From positions 14,302,518-14,366,517 of the forward strand of contig JAKZAP010000022.1 of assembly GCA_023053575.1 (NCBI GenBank): 64,000 nt of DNA, read 5' to 3'. Below, piece after piece: positions 11,965 to 26,100 of the stretch; positions within the stretch are counted from its first letter, which is position 1, and every line of letters starts with the position of its first letter. The DNA is from Branchinecta lynchi (Eukaryota; Arthropoda; Branchiopoda; Anostraca; Branchinectidae). The position numbers were made by a program, and so were the translations under genes. The notes under the pieces are model-generated. The model was not told the DNA's origin. It did not search any database and worked only from the letters and a program-made list of their open reading frames with translations.

Positions 11965-12380
11965 CAGTGTTGCCAAACTCGCGGATTTTACGAAAGACTG
12001 GCGTACTTTTTTTGGCTAGTGTATTAAAGTTATGGTGAGTCTTTACCTTCCGGAATCTGGGTTCCCAGATTTTCCGAGATTTTTTTTTAATTTCTTCTGC
12101 GATACTTAAAAATTCCGGAAATCTGGAAGTTGAAAAGCCCCTTTTTTCCGGATTATTTTTATATACTTTTGGACCAGTTCCAGTTACAGATACAATTTAC
12201 AGAAGATTTCAAAGAATAAGCTGGAAGTCCAGATTCCAGAAGTTCCGGGAGGTGAAGACCGGCTATTACTCTGTTGACAATCTCTGTAAGTGATTTCTTG
12301 CAATTTGGGGTTAAAAAGAAATTTTGGCATATTTTTCAAAGACAGCGGCGTATTTCTTGTATCACGATCTGGCAACACTG
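11965..12380. mobile_element. hAT-type MITE (CAGTGTTGCCAA ends)
   Basis: 416 bp between CAGTGTTGCCAAACT and ATCTGGCAACACTG. Flanks GCGCAGGT and GTACAGGG agree at only 5 of 8 positions, so the duplication is weak. The interior has facing GGAATCTGG/CCAGATT motifs. Confidence 0.6.
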
Positions 12381-12434
12381 GTACAGGGGTCGGTCTCCTG
12401 TTTCACTGCCCTCGATCATGAGTGCGATGTGTGG

Positions 12435-12614
12435 TTAGGTGCAAATCATCCGACGCTTCCCGTACTTTTTCCCTGCATTCTCTCGATATCCTTTGAACCT
12501 GGGCCTGTATTCACGCTGCTAAACCTCGCACCAAACCAAATGGTAGGCGTCTCCGAGATTCGTACCAGCGACCCTTCGCTGTTGAGTTCAGCGTGCTAAC
12601 CGTTCGGCCAGGAC
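12435..12614 (-). mobile_element. tRNA-derived SINE (copy 2), 5' half
   Basis: Minus strand starts GTCCTGGCCGAACGGTTAGC at 12614 with a B-box-like CTGGTACGAATCTC, then GCCTACCATTTGGTTTGG, matching copy 1 across head and post-tRNA region. Similarity fades near 12435, so it is truncated or a sub-family. Confidence 0.65.
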
Positions 12615-14039
12615 AAAAGAGAACTGGCAATACTACTATAAAGTAGCTCTAGGTCAGGTCAGGGGTCTAAGGGATATGGACAACCTCTGGGATACTACAA
12701 TGCATTTGAAGAAAAATCCATAACTTCGTTGAATTAAATTTGTTTTGCTTTATTAGGTATTCGCTGTATAAAGGTACACACTATCATTATTGATTCGACT
12801 TTTTATTATGTCTGTCCCAGGTGTTGGTTATGAGGCAATGAAGATTAATGGACTATTACTAAACTTAGTCCGCTTGGAACGCTGATCTGGAAATAAGACG
12901 AATGGAGATTTCGGTCTTTTTAGTAGAAAGTGAAAGTTATTGTTTTCGGCTCATTATCTTTGGGTCCAGATTTCACTAGCTCTTTGCCACAAGTGTTGAT
13001 AATTTGACGACGGGGGACTTTAGATACTAGTCCGCTTGGAGCGCTGAATTGGAATAATGCAAACTTCCACCCCTGACGACGGCTGGGTATAGGGGAGAAG
13101 CTTATTTGTAGGTTAACCAATGATCGAACTGATTTCTTGTATTCTTTAGGTCTGCAATATCGGTTATTAAAATGAGGTATAGTATATGTGTCGTATGTGA
13201 GCATGACTAAATACACGCTTTGTTCTATATGTTCTAATTATTCCTGTTTTTTTCGATCTCTACACTTTCGATGTTGCGGTATGGGGATGGCCGATTCTAT
13301 GCTTTCATATATTTTCTTTCATTTATTCCGCTTTTTCGAAATGGCAGGTTATAAATAAATTACTTATTACTTATGATGTAGTGCATTGTATTATCTGGAG
13401 TTGACATATCTGGGCCGGACAGATCCATATTTAACTGCCTATCTAGCTCCCAGTTTTTGGCACTAGCTTGAACTTGACTAATCTCTTTCGGACCCCTATT
13501 AATAATAATAATAATTGTATTTGAAGAAGCCCGAGAGCCATATACAGGTACAGAATATTAATACACAGAAACGTCAATAACCGTACAACCAATCTACGGA
13601 AAGCTTTCTTTATTCCAGCGCTCTAGACACAAACCTACAAAGCTTACTGATCAACTGGGCAACCCATATCTATCTTTATATTGTAATTCTGGTTAAAAGT
13701 TGCAGTTCACCACTTTTTAGCACTAGATCTACTTCTCGACACGCTTTGGAGTACTAATTTGATAGTAAATGTATAATATGATAGTAATATATAACATAGT
13801 AAATATATTACTTGATAGTAAGCTGTTCTCACGGGCTGCCGAAGCTAAAGGGTAAACCAGACAAAAAGTGTCGATGGGATCACGCTTCCATGCTAGTGGT
13901 CCTATCGTCAATGCAGGTATCCGGTTTCACCGGACTCCGAAAGCTTTGAACGCGCGCAGAAGTTTGACCGGATCGAGACTGTATATTTTGTCAAATCGCA
14001 AACAGAGGCAAAATTAAAATCCTATCGAGAGTAAGCGTG

Positions 14040-14125
14040 ATGCCAGAAGAACCGACCAATTTGCTAGGAATCAGTATTCCCAAATCACCAAATACTCGTC
14101 AAACGTACACAGGCTTTAGTGAACA
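14040..14125 (+). CDS. SUN gene exon 1 (start codon, residues 1-29)
   Basis: Starts at the ATG at 14040 (G at -3) and begins MPEEPTNLLGISIPK. An in-frame TGA lies about 80 bp upstream with no other ATG between, so this is the likely start. The donor ACA|GTAAGT ends the exon after two bases of a codon; exon 2 supplies the third, making Gln29. It is not recognisable by homology. The assignment depends on donor quality, phase and position. A 5' untranslated exon may exist further upstream. Confidence 0.6.
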
Positions 14126-17100
14126 GTAAGTCTTGTCAGACTAACTAAATTTCGTTTTAAAAATTATCAGATGCATAAAACTCAGTACATTTCCTATCAT
14201 CTTGATGTGGCATTGTAGACTGCAGCGCATGTTGGGATAAAAATATCCAAATACAGTCCGGTTCGAGCCCGGACCGGTTTAGTAATGGGAATTTTTGAGA
14301 GGTTGTAAAAAAAAACAATCGAAAACATTTAGTCCTAAGACGATTCATTAACGATAAAATTATACTAAATTTTCTCTCCATGCAAATACGGTGTTCGTCC
14401 TGGCCGAATGGTTAGCACGCCCAACTCATAAGCGAATGGTCGCTGGTTCGACTGTCGGCATTGCCTACCGTTTGGTTTGGGGAAGGGGTTTGTTGCGCTA
14501 CCCAGTAAACCAAGACATAGTTCACCCAGCTTTGAATGGGTACCTGAAGAAATCGGGACATAGGCTATACAACTCCACTTCACTTCGCAAACCGTAGGCT
14601 CTGGCTCGAGGACAAGCAAAAACCATCCTTATTGGCCCCAGGCAAGAGTTCTACGGAGCTTTCCAAAATGTAATGTCATATTCATCAATCCGGCCTAAGG
14701 TCCACACTTTCCGTAAAAACCGCACAGGTTAGACCCTTCCCAGTTACCAGGAATAAAATGAAATCGGCGGCATAGGAAAAAAAAAAAAAAAAAAAAAAAA
14801 AAACGAGGACAAAACCAAAGTGTTGCTCTCGCAACACAACTAGACAGGGAGGGTGTGCGAAAACACCAGGATGGCTAGCTTCCAACCGCCCATGCGCTTC
14901 CTGGCTGAGTGCAGAGAATCGGAGATCACCACCGCCGATTAGGCCTGTATAGGCTGATGCTGGTATCTTTATCTTTACCTATTACGGTGATGCCAAATTA
15001 TGTTCGAATTTGAAACAGACAATTTTATGTTTGTTCTTCCAGTAGCTGATGTTTTCGTATCATCAGTCACCTTAAAATTCTTCCAAGATAATAATGTGAA
15101 CTCAACATAGAGCGTGTTCCACCCTTCTAACAATCGTAACTATTAGTTACTATTTGCGTTACCACCTGGTGAAAAGTTACTACGCTGACCGTTCCAGCCT
15201 TCTCGAAATAGTAACTAAACTAATGGTAACTATTTGTAGTAAGCCGTAGTTAGCCTGGTAACTACGATATGTGGCTGATTGGCCAGATTATCCCGTGGCA
15301 CTATATTTTGCCGAAAATAGAAAAAATCATTCCAGTCCTGAAACCAAGAAGCCAGAATCTGTAACGAAGTCCTACTACGGCAAGTAGGGTGGAACACGCT
15401 CATAGTAATGCTAAACTCATTTCCGAGTTAGTAAAATTTTGTTTTCTTTTTTTCTGTTATGGGAATTATGTGTTCTGTAAATTTTCTAAATCCGTTATTT
15501 TTCAGAACTTCTACTACCCCAGTCCGCGTGCCATCTGTTGTCAGAGCACATGATCATACTGTAAACGGCCCAACTGCGGTAAAGGAAACTGCGGTGAACG
15601 CTTCGGTAAGTTCAAACAGGGTTCATTGCATCAAGTTCATCTTTAGATTACCCGTTGTGGTCTTTACGAGGCAAACCGTTCGATCTCACTCCCCTTCGCC
15701 ATTTTCATCATTTTCAGGCTATAAATATTTATCTTAATTTGTTCAAATATTCTTTGAGCCCAAACTGACTTTGAAACATATTTCAAATAATATATACAGC
15801 GGATACAAGAGCAACGATTCTTCATCAGCGACATTTCGCTTTTTACAGGGTCAAGCCGTCATCTGCAGCTTTGCCACCACCCATTTTCAGACTCAGCGGG
15901 GTCGATATAGTCGGAAACAGTTGTCAAACTGACTGTGTTTTTCTGATCACCTGAAGTCAGAAATAAGCGAGATAAGTTTGAGTGGCGCCTGGACTGTGGT
16001 GTGAAAAAAGACTCTTAGCACTTGGTTTTTAGTTGATACTAAGCTCTTGATATATTAACATATTAAACTTGAAAACAACCATTCCGGTATTTGTAAATAT
16101 TCTTCGAGCCCAAGCTGACTTTGAAACATATGTTCAAACAATGTTTACAGCGGATACGTCAGCTACGATTTCGGCCCTTCTTGGCAAGGGTCCTCGTCAG
16201 CCTGTCACTATTCTGGGTCAACTTCGGGGAAGGAAACAAACCTGTAATCTAAACAGGTTTGTTCTGTAAAAATGATTACAGGTTTGTTTCCTTCCCCGAC
16301 GTTGACCCTGACGATTGATAACCTGACGAGGACCCTTGACAAGAAGGGCCGAAATATCGCTGATGAAGAATCGTAGCTGACGTATCCGCTGTATATATTA
16401 TTTGAATATTAATTTGTTCAGTTAACAGTGGTCAACATCTTTCTTTAGCCGTTTTTTTTTTTCTTTATCTGAACGCAGCTTATTTTTACATCGGATAGGC
16501 CTATTTCAGTACACTGAATTATTTTGACTCGAATAAGGGATTTTGTATTTTTTCGCGGATGCCTCTAGTAATATCGCTCAAAATGTGTGCGCTTGCACGT
16601 CAATCCGAGAGCGTGTTTCACCCTCGTACGAATAGTAACTATTAGTTACTATTTCCGTTCCATCCTCACGAAAAGTTCTACGCTGACCGTTCCAACCTTC
16701 TCGGAATAGTAACTAATAGTTACTATTTGCTTACCATGCTCGGGAGCGCGGTAAGCGTAGTAACTACGCATATCTGTAACGAGATCTGTAACGGGATTGG
16801 TCGGATTCGCCCGTGGCATGATATCCCGCTGGAAAATAGAAAAATCGTTCCAGCCTTGACGGCAAAAAGCCAGAATTCGTGACGTCATGCCTAGTAACTA
16901 CGGTAAGTAGGTTGGAACACGCTCCAAATTTCACGCAGACGCGGATAATTTAAATTTCAACGAAGGCCTGCATTTCTAGTGTTACAGATGTGAAGCTCCG
17001 AAAAGTTACGCCTGTATAAAGTAGGAAAAGGATGTTGAGATAGGTCTTGCAACGGAATCGGACATTTTTATTTTAGTTTTGGCAGTAGCTCACATTTGTA

Positions 17101-20100
17101 TTTCGTAAATATTTCAAGCGTATTATGAACAAAGGCCTTTATGTCTAGTGTTACAGATGCGAAGCTCGGAAAAGTTACGCCTGTACAAAGTAGAAAAATG
17201 ATGTTGAGATATGTCTTGCAAGGAATCGGACATTTTTATTTTAGTTTTCAGCAGTGGCTTACATTTAAATTTGGTAAATATGTCAATCGTAGAGTAATAG
17301 CACATAGAGATACCGAAATAATAGATTCATTTGATGAAATCGATTATCTGTGGATAATGGACAAACGAAGTGACACATTTTTATTAGGTCTTCAGGCTAA
17401 TTTAAGTGAATAAGTGCTAGTAACCACATTGACTAGCGAAAATGTTTTTTTTTGGGGGAAGGTGTTTGCCGACTGGCTGGTCATTTTTACCGGCTATTTT
17501 TGCAGATAAAAACCACTATTATTGAGAAAAAACGGCTTTGTTGACGAGGAATCGGCTGATTTTTAGAAAGAAATCGACTATTTTTACGAAAAACCGACCG
17601 TTTTTAAGAAAAATTGACTGTTTCTGAGAAAAAAATCGACTATTTTGCGAAAAATCGCGGTGCATCGCGTCTACTCGGCTATTCTTTACCGACTGGCCAA
17701 CAGCATTCGGGTGGGGGCGTCGCCCCTCCCCTCCCCGACCTAGCCGTGACGCCACTGTTTGTAACTAGACTATCGGATTTCAGCCCTGTTCGGTTAAACT
17801 TTAATTTGTTATGCGAGGTCCAAGAAATAGTGGACTTATAATATTCACTTCTGCAATATACGTATAATTAGCTAGGCGCTTGGCAAGGAGATCGGCAAAA
17901 CACGAAGTTGTAACCGAGGTTGTAACGTAAGTAAGTAAGTAGTAAACTTTGTCACCCGTAAAGGTTCAAAAGGAACTAAGGAGTCCGTAAATAAAAGAAA
18001 AAAATTAGAGAAATCAAGAGAAAAACATAATAAATAGATTTACCAATAAAAAACTGACAAAAAATACGGATTTCCAGTGGTGCTGAATAATTTGGCCTGA
18101 TAACTTAATAAATTGAGTCTCATCTGCACAGAGGGGCTCATGAATTTCGTGTTTTTCGCAAATGATAGAGTTGCTAGATAACTGGGGGAAATTTTATCGT
18201 AGGCTACTTAGAAAACAAACTTCGCAAAGCTTTATTATCTGCCCATAAAAATATCCCCGAAAGTGTCAAATGTAGGATATGGACATATAAAATTAGTAGT
18301 TCCAGTCTCGCCCCCCCCCCACTGTTGTATACCGTCAAACTGAGAGTTAACAGCCCCTCGAAAATATATTCCCACACACATCCGTCAAAAAACAAACAAG
18401 CGTATTTCCACCGTGAAGTGGCTCCCTTTTATCAACCCTTCTCAAGTTTCAAATCATGTCGGTGTGCTTCAGGTTCAGGTTCTTTTATTTCAAAAATACT
18501 TTGTGACAGTATATTTTGATCACTGGGGGCCGGCAGGGATACGAGCTCGTTAGCTCGGCCCCATTTTAAACACTGACTATATGAACATAGTATAAATGAG
18601 TCGTTCCTCTGTAAATACACTCACAAAAGAAAGAAAGACTCGTTCCATTCCGTATACTTTCACATGCCATACCAAACTCTCCACACGATAAAGTAAAAAA
18701 TAATAATAACACCAAGTCGTGGCCTAAGCTGAAGGAACGCTACCTTTTTCTAAAACAAAATTAATAATTGAAGGTTGATAATTAAAGGTTGTAGATTTAC
18801 CGGGATAACATAAACGTGGGCGTATCATATTTTAATATCAATATTCTGCCAACAGATGAGTTTTAATTTTCTTTTTCAAAGTGATCAATGATCGGTCCTG
18901 TTCAAAAAGGTCTTTAAACTTGTTCCAAACTCCAATAACTATATTCCTTATCGAAAAACGAGACCTCTCTGTGATGATTAGAGGCTGGCGTATTTTCGAA
19001 GCCGATCGGGTCTCATAAGCAGGCAATACCACATCTTCCGGGAATAAATTAATAGATGTGAAATAACTAGGTAATGCACCCTGGCGATACCTTACCATGA
19101 ACAAAAATGCGTGAAATGTAACAAAATGATCTAATGGTAAAATATTTAAAAATAAATACAAGCTTTTAGTTGGGGATTTACCGGGATAAGATAAAGGGGA
19201 AGGTAGCATATTTTTCAAAATCCGAAGTGCTTTATTTTGTTGCCTCTGCAGTGGAGATATGTGAACTTTAAAAGTGTTTGAGAAAATCAGAGGGCAGTAG
19301 TTTAGGTAAGAATGGACTAGTGAATAGTAAACTGATTTCAGCGCATTTAATGGAAGAAGAAATTTTAGATGATGCATAATCCCCACATTTCTTCCCAGCT
19401 TAAGTCTCAGAGTATTAGTGTGAAATTTCCAGGACAAATTTGAATCAATGAGTATCCCCAGATAACGGATACAATCCACACGCATTATGACTCCGTCCGA
19501 ACCAGGGATAGCTAGAGCTAGAAGGCTCGAGCATGCCCTTGATACACGCGAATATACCATAAACTTGGTTTTGTCGAAGTTAATGCTTAGCCTATTTACA
19601 CTGAACCAATTTACTAAGTTTTTAAAAGCGCATGAAAGGTTTTTCCTCAATACTTGCTCGTCGGATCCAGATACACTACAACCCGTATCGTCGGCAAAGA
19701 GGATGTTTAGACCTAACCCGTCGACGCACTTGTTGATATCATTAACGTATATTAAGAACAGTAACGGTCCAAGTATAGATCCTTGCGGCACACCGACTTT
19801 TTCAGACTGTCCAACTGGGGTTGATACCACGTCACCGCCATCTACGTACTGCTTACGCCCGCATAAATACGACATGATTAGCTCGTTAGCTGGTCCTCTT
19901 AGCCCACAATTCTTTAGTTTTGAAGACAAGATTCTGTGACAAATCGTGTCAAATGCCTTTTTTATATCGATGAATATAGTAGCAGGGATGTCACCACGGT
20001 CAAGGGCCTCATGGACAAACTGTGTTACCGCAATTATAGCATGTTCCGTTGAGTGGCCCTTACGGAATCCAAATTGTGTAGGGCAAAAGAAACCAATTTT

Positions 20101-23100
20101 TACTAAAAACTGTACTATCCTAGTGTATAGACATTTTTCAATCGCTTTTCCGAAAGCTGATAGAATCGAGATCGGTCTATAATTTGACGGATTCTTCTTG
20201 TCACCACCCTTGTGTAGCGCTATTATTCTAGCAGATTTCAAACAAGATGGGAAGACTCCGTGCTTAAAAGATAGGTTTATTATATGCACTAACATATCAA
20301 CAATAAACGGGATTGTAATTTTTAGTAGATTAGTAGAGGTTCCGTCCGTTCCTTCTGACGATCCGTTTTTCATCTGAGACACAAGTTGGAGTAATTCATG
20401 CCGTGAAACAGGAGTTAAGAATATTGAGCATTCTGAAGATGAGGGAAGAAAAGTCGTAAAGTCCTGTTCGGTAGGGCCAAACGATTGGGATGAACTTGCC
20501 GTCTCCTCTCCTATCTGCGCAAAATGATGATTCAGTGCATCAACAACTGCTTGCTTTCCTTGTATGACTTTATCTACGTTGTTGATGACGATTTCTTCTG
20601 GTAGAGTCTGCTCCTTCTTCTTTCCGAGACAACCGTTGATAAGATCCCATGTTTTTTTGGGTGACCCTTGTGCCTCCCCGAACGCTTTTGCAAAATAATT
20701 CTTTTTCTCAGTTCTTAATACTCTCGTAAGGCAGTTTCGATAACTTTTGAATGCTAGCAGTGTTTGTGCATCAGGTTTGGCTATATACTGTTTGAATAAT
20801 TTGTTCTTTGTTTTTATTGATTGAAGCATTCCCGGCGTTATCCATGGTTTCCTTGGTTTGGCATAGCGTTTGTGGCCGGCAACGGTTCGTGGGCATGCCT
20901 GGTTAAGCGCAGATGTGAATTTGTTGGTTAAGTAGTCAGCTGCGGTATCCACGTCGTCGCAATCCAAACAGGGCGACGGGTCAATCAACGATATAAGATC
21001 CTTCAGTTTAGTAATGGATGATGCATCGAGACGCCGGCTTTTCGTCTTACGCGGGTTGTTTATCATCCGTTCGATTTTTAGATCAGTAATCAGCATAAAG
21101 TGATCCGAAGTGTCACACACAACTAGATTGCATGAGCTAATTTGGAAATTTACGAGAATGTTGTCAATCAGAGCTCCAGTAGACTCCGTCACTCTAGTGG
21201 GAATGCGACAACACGGCAACAAACCAGATGATAGGGATGAAGACAGGAAGTTAGTTGCCTGCGTCGAGGGATGCGACGATGTAGAACTTAGCTGCTGATT
21301 GACCAGGAGATCCACGTTAAAATCACCCATAAACACCATCTTCGTCTTTTTCTGGGCTAACGTACATGTGAGTTCGTCAAATTTTTCGAGAAATTTCGAC
21401 ACGGAAGAACTAGGAGGCCTGTAAATTACACAACAATTTATTTTCTCAACTGCAGTCTCAATTTCAATCAATAAGAATTCAAATAATAGGTCTTCGTGCA
21501 GATGATCCAGATCGTTAAGAATTCTATGGGGAATTTCTTTCTTAACAAAAATAGCTAGACCTCCTTTACTCTTCACAGTCCTGTTTTTACATATAAAATT
21601 GTATCCGGGGATATTCACCAAATTCTGTGTACATTCATTTGTGAATGTTTCGCATGCACCAAAAAGATCAATCATTTTACTAGGAAGAAATGCAGAAAGT
21701 GGGTCTAGACTACTCATCAACCCACAACAGTTCAAAAACGCCAATCTCAATCCACCCGAAACAGGCCTCTCAATATCTTCAGGGAGTAGGTATTTATTAT
21801 GCGGAAGGTTCTTAATTAAATCATCATTATCATCATCAAATCTCAATAATAAATTCTCTAGGTCCAATGGATTTTTTTCAAATTCACTTAGTCGATCCGA
21901 CAGCTTGCCACAACCGGTATTACTATCTAAAATAATCACTTACCAAAGGCATCAGTGGGGAATCTGGTATGACGTGAATAAGTTCAGTATTCAAACCTTT
22001 AGGATGAGGCGAGGAACGCAGACCGGTGATCAGTCCGGTAGTACGCTGAAAATAAGACAGAGGCAGAAGCGGAACCTTGATCATGAAATGCATAACTAAT
22101 GCTACGAAAACAAAACAAAAATGGAACAAAATAAGCACTTGAACAGATACGGGAAAAGACATGATGAATCACTTTTCAAGAAAGAAAACAGAAAAAACAG
22201 AAAAAACAGAAGCGGCAATACACTAACTTAAGCGAGTTGTATAATTTCCCAGTCGCTCGCATCACCCGATTTTGCCTCAAGCCAGAGTTTCGACCCCCGT
22301 TGTTTAACACGTGTGTACTTGGCTGTACCACCATCTCGAAGTTCTTTGCCCTTTGCAAGTAGCGAGTTTCGTAGAATGTTCAGCTTGGGAGGGAGATCGG
22401 TGCAGATTCGGACATCACTATTTTTCAGCTTCCCAACTGATTGCAATATCAGCTGCACACTCTTTTCGTTCGACAAGGCGATGAACACTGGTCGGGGTTT
22501 CTGCTTATTCGGCTGCTTGCGACTAGTCACGTTAATGTTCTTTTTATCAGGCATCCTGTAACACTTTGCGAGTTGAATACCTTCACTAATAGCTAGTTTA
22601 TTTGACAGCAAATCCGTCACGCTATCTTCAACTGACTGAGTTGACCTTTCCGCTGGCAATCCGTGAATAATCAGGTTGTGTTTCCTGTCTTTCACGTCTA
22701 TTTCTAGCAGCTGGTTTTCCAACTGATCACAACGCGACTTATGGGAATTAATTTCAGTTTCAAGACCTGATATTCGCGTATCTTGTTCGCTTGCGGTCTT
22801 TTTTAGAGTTCCTATCTCCTCAGCCATATCTTTCAGCTGCTTGGACAGATGAGACTGAGTCTTGATTACTGTGTCGAGTTTTTCATTCAGTAGTTTCATT
22901 GATTCCTCGAACTTTTTCTGTGTTATCGGTGATGATGCCATACTTCTAATATTAACTATAAGCCGCTTCTATCGGACTTCAGTTCGAAGCCAGTTTGTTA
23001 CGCAACAACTTCAAACGGAGACTTACTGGCAAGGGGGGTGTATTGCGACCCCCCACTTTCCAAAAATCGATCCAAATATTTGTTATCCACGTCTCTCTCG

Positions 23101-26100
23101 GCTACCGCTGATCAGCAACTATGAGAAACTCGTTTATAAAGCTTGACTACCGGTCTCCGTGAATGACCAGGCACGACTGCAGTGAAGCATTTGAGTTTCC
23201 CCGCCACATATTGGAACCTGATTGATTGCACAGGTGTATATTACACCCACAGCTAAATAGCTCTTACAAGATTCTTGCGTTTTACTGCCTGCCGAAAACC
23301 TGCCTTAGTTTCAAAGCGAGGCGTGTCGTCGCCGATTCGGTTAGCTTTAGGTCGTTCACCAAGTAAGTTTTTTTTTTCAGTATAGGACTGTAGTTAACAT
23401 GCCAAACCTTCATTAGGCCATCTTTTTTCCTACCGTATCCTCCTTAGAGTTTAATCGAACAGGCCGGAGTTATGACAGTCTAATTGCCCATCACGTGTTC
23501 ACTTAAATAAGCTTGAATATCCGATGAATTCTCTATTTACTTTCGCCATTTTCATCTTATATGAACTGTATCTTTCGGCTTTGTTGTGCCTCTACGTGCC
23601 TTTACCCCTTTGAGTAGACACATTTGACAAATACAACGGTAAAGAATTGCCGAAAAATAAATCTTTTTGCTTCACACGCAATCCCGGGCTTTCGTCAAAA
23701 GTGAACTGAACATTTCCTGAGCTTCCTTTCATTAGCCAGTCAAATGCGCGCTTTTATTGAAATTCAAATTCTCCGCGTCTGGATGGATTATGTCTTGTCG
23801 GTCCTGCAGTGCATATTCTAAACGTCACTACTAGAACCCGGGATGAATTTTTTTTCGAAAACGGCTTAGCTGAGTCAAAATGATTAAAGTTCAATGGGCA
23901 CATCAAACTACCCCAATCCCACTCTGTAACAACCTAGGAATAATGCTTACCCCCCAGATCAGCAGCTTTTTCAACTGTTTCCTCTCTGTGATATTTCAAA
24001 GCGTATTTTTTTGGGCCAGTACATTCTCAATTTACTAGCTTGGACAAAGATAAAAAGTGATGTTTATTATAATACTTAGTAGATCTTTATTTTATGCATA
24101 AATCATCTTGTATAATTCAGATTTGAATAAGTTATTTGTTTTTGAATTTGTATTTTGTACAAGCTTATTGCATATTCTGGTACATTTTTATAAAGCAAGC
24201 TAAACTATTCCACAAAGAAAAACTTTTAATAGGCACTTTAAGCCATGGTACTTCTGATGAAACACTAGAACAATCAGGTAAACTGCATCTGCTGCTTGAC
24301 TTTGGTGACATCTCAAATATAGGCTATCCTTTTCTATCAAGCATTGCTGGGAGTTTTTGAATTTCCTGCCACGATATCCCAGCTCCTAAGATTTGGATTG
24401 CCGAAATGCCAAAGAGGTAAAGACAAGGGATAACACGAAAACGGCCGATTTTCGTAGCGCCTTCTAAAGGAAGTGGGAAATGTTTATTTGTGAAGCATTT
24501 AATACAAAGTAAAGCATTAGAAGTGTCCATTGTGCTTTAAGCGGATTTAACTCCAGATACAAAAATAAGCTGATTTTAGTTAAAATTTAAAAGCCACCTG
24601 AAAATAACTTTACCTTATGATCGGGGAAGACGATCAGGTTATTTGGTCACGGATTGGACGTCCTATTGGATTGTGAGTACACTAAGTTAGTCCGTGCGAG
24701 CCGCTCACTTACCTTCGGCCAGCAATAGCGCCAGCGGCCGATCAGATGTCAACGCGTATTCAACTTAAATCACATTTGAAAGAAACTGCCTAAGGCTTGC
24801 AGTTTGTTCTGTCGTATTAATGGGAAGTAAGATAGAAGAATCCGTGGGCAACTCTTCAGTGGTTTTGCAAATTCTGTTTTATTTTTATCTCGCTACCTTT
24901 TTGAATAATATTTAGTAATAAAAAGAAAAAGAAAGTAAGATCCATGTAGCCTACTTGAAATTTAAAATATCAATCAAAAAGCAAGGATGTTGTTTCAGTT
25001 GACAAGCTGTGTTTTCAGTGGAAATCTGATTGTGTCAAGGCACGACCCAGGGTAAAGGCTGGTTGTCTATAAGTAAGATGTTCTGTCATTTTTTCAGTGC
25101 TGAATAACTAGCTTTTGGAAAGCAAGGGATAGTAGGATGTTTTCTTAGTTGACAAGCTGTATTTTAAGTGGTAATCTGACTGTGACAAGCTATGACCTAG
25201 GGCACAGACTGGTTGTCGAAGAGAGTAAAATATTCTGTCATTTTTCAACATTTAACTTATTCTATTTCTTTATTTTATTTTTTTTTTAATTTTACTGAAA
25301 GTATTTTTTTCTAATTATTTTTTTGTGAAAAGTCAGCTTCTAGTTTTCATTATTTGAGAAAAAGTGCTCGATGAACTCATATTTGAGCAAAGTGCTCGAT
25401 GGACTTCTACGGAGGATGATACGACCATCGTATCAGCCTCTCTGGAGGATGATACGATGATCGTATCATCCTCCACAAAAGTAATTGTCATAAAATTACC
25501 TCCTGCGAGACATAGGAACATATGCGTTACATATCTGTTCGAGAAAAGTTATATATAAATATATAAACATCTATAAGCATATAAACATCTATAGTTAATA
25601 TGTTTAATGTATATCCCCCAACAAGATAGCTTCAGGGGGTCTTGTTTCTTGCTTTATACTTATGTTATGTAGTCTTGCTAGTACGAATAAATGAATGAAT
25701 GAATGAATATATTAACACCATCATCAAGCACGAAAAAGTTTCGATTTTTGTTTAATTTATGACAGAAGTGCTGAGTATAGGTATAGGGACTAGGGCCAGA
25801 TAATATTTGCGCATTATTAATAAGGTCCTCAAGCCTTCATCCGCACCCAGATTTCAGAAAAGAGTAAGTCCTCTTAACTTACACAGTGATAATTAATGCC
25901 GAGACGAATCCTTGCCTGATTTAGCGCGTGTTTCTTTCTTGTAGCCTGAAGGCAATTTTCCAAGACTTTCATTCTTGTTCTTGATAAGGTAGGGGACACA
26001 CGACTTCAGTGCCTCGTTTTTGTTGCATTCTTTGGCCCACTTCTCGGCCGATTCCGGACTGATTCTTTCTACATCCGTTTTTGCACTGCAGCGCTTCCGA

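Larger units (their letters stand above)
18469..22990 (-). mobile_element. Near-intact non-LTR retrotransposon (ORF1 + ORF2), intron 2
   Basis: Two-ORF LINE in antisense orientation to the SUN gene. Order on the minus strand: 5' UTR of unknown length, ORF1 (22941-22228), a 288-bp spacer, ORF2 (21939-18838), and a 3' UTR ending near 18469 in a short GAACCT repeat tail after an AATAAA-like signal. Both ORFs are uninterrupted, so the copy looks recent. Motifs place it in the CR1/Jockey/L2-like group with apurinic endonuclease, not L1 or RTE. I could not fix the 5' end or a target duplication. The same type of 3' tail ends a fragment at 54370-54760. Confidence 0.88.

Noticed and set aside
17920..17945. 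GTAAGTAAGTAAGTAG as a splice donor cluster
   Set aside because: It is a LINE ACTT-type tail on the minus strand or a simple repeat; no exon precedes it.
24324..24530. 68-residue open frame conserved in the 670-bp repeat at 24.3 and 53.3 kb
   Set aside because: At least five of the differences between copies change the amino acid and only about one is silent, so conservation is of the repeat, not of a protein.
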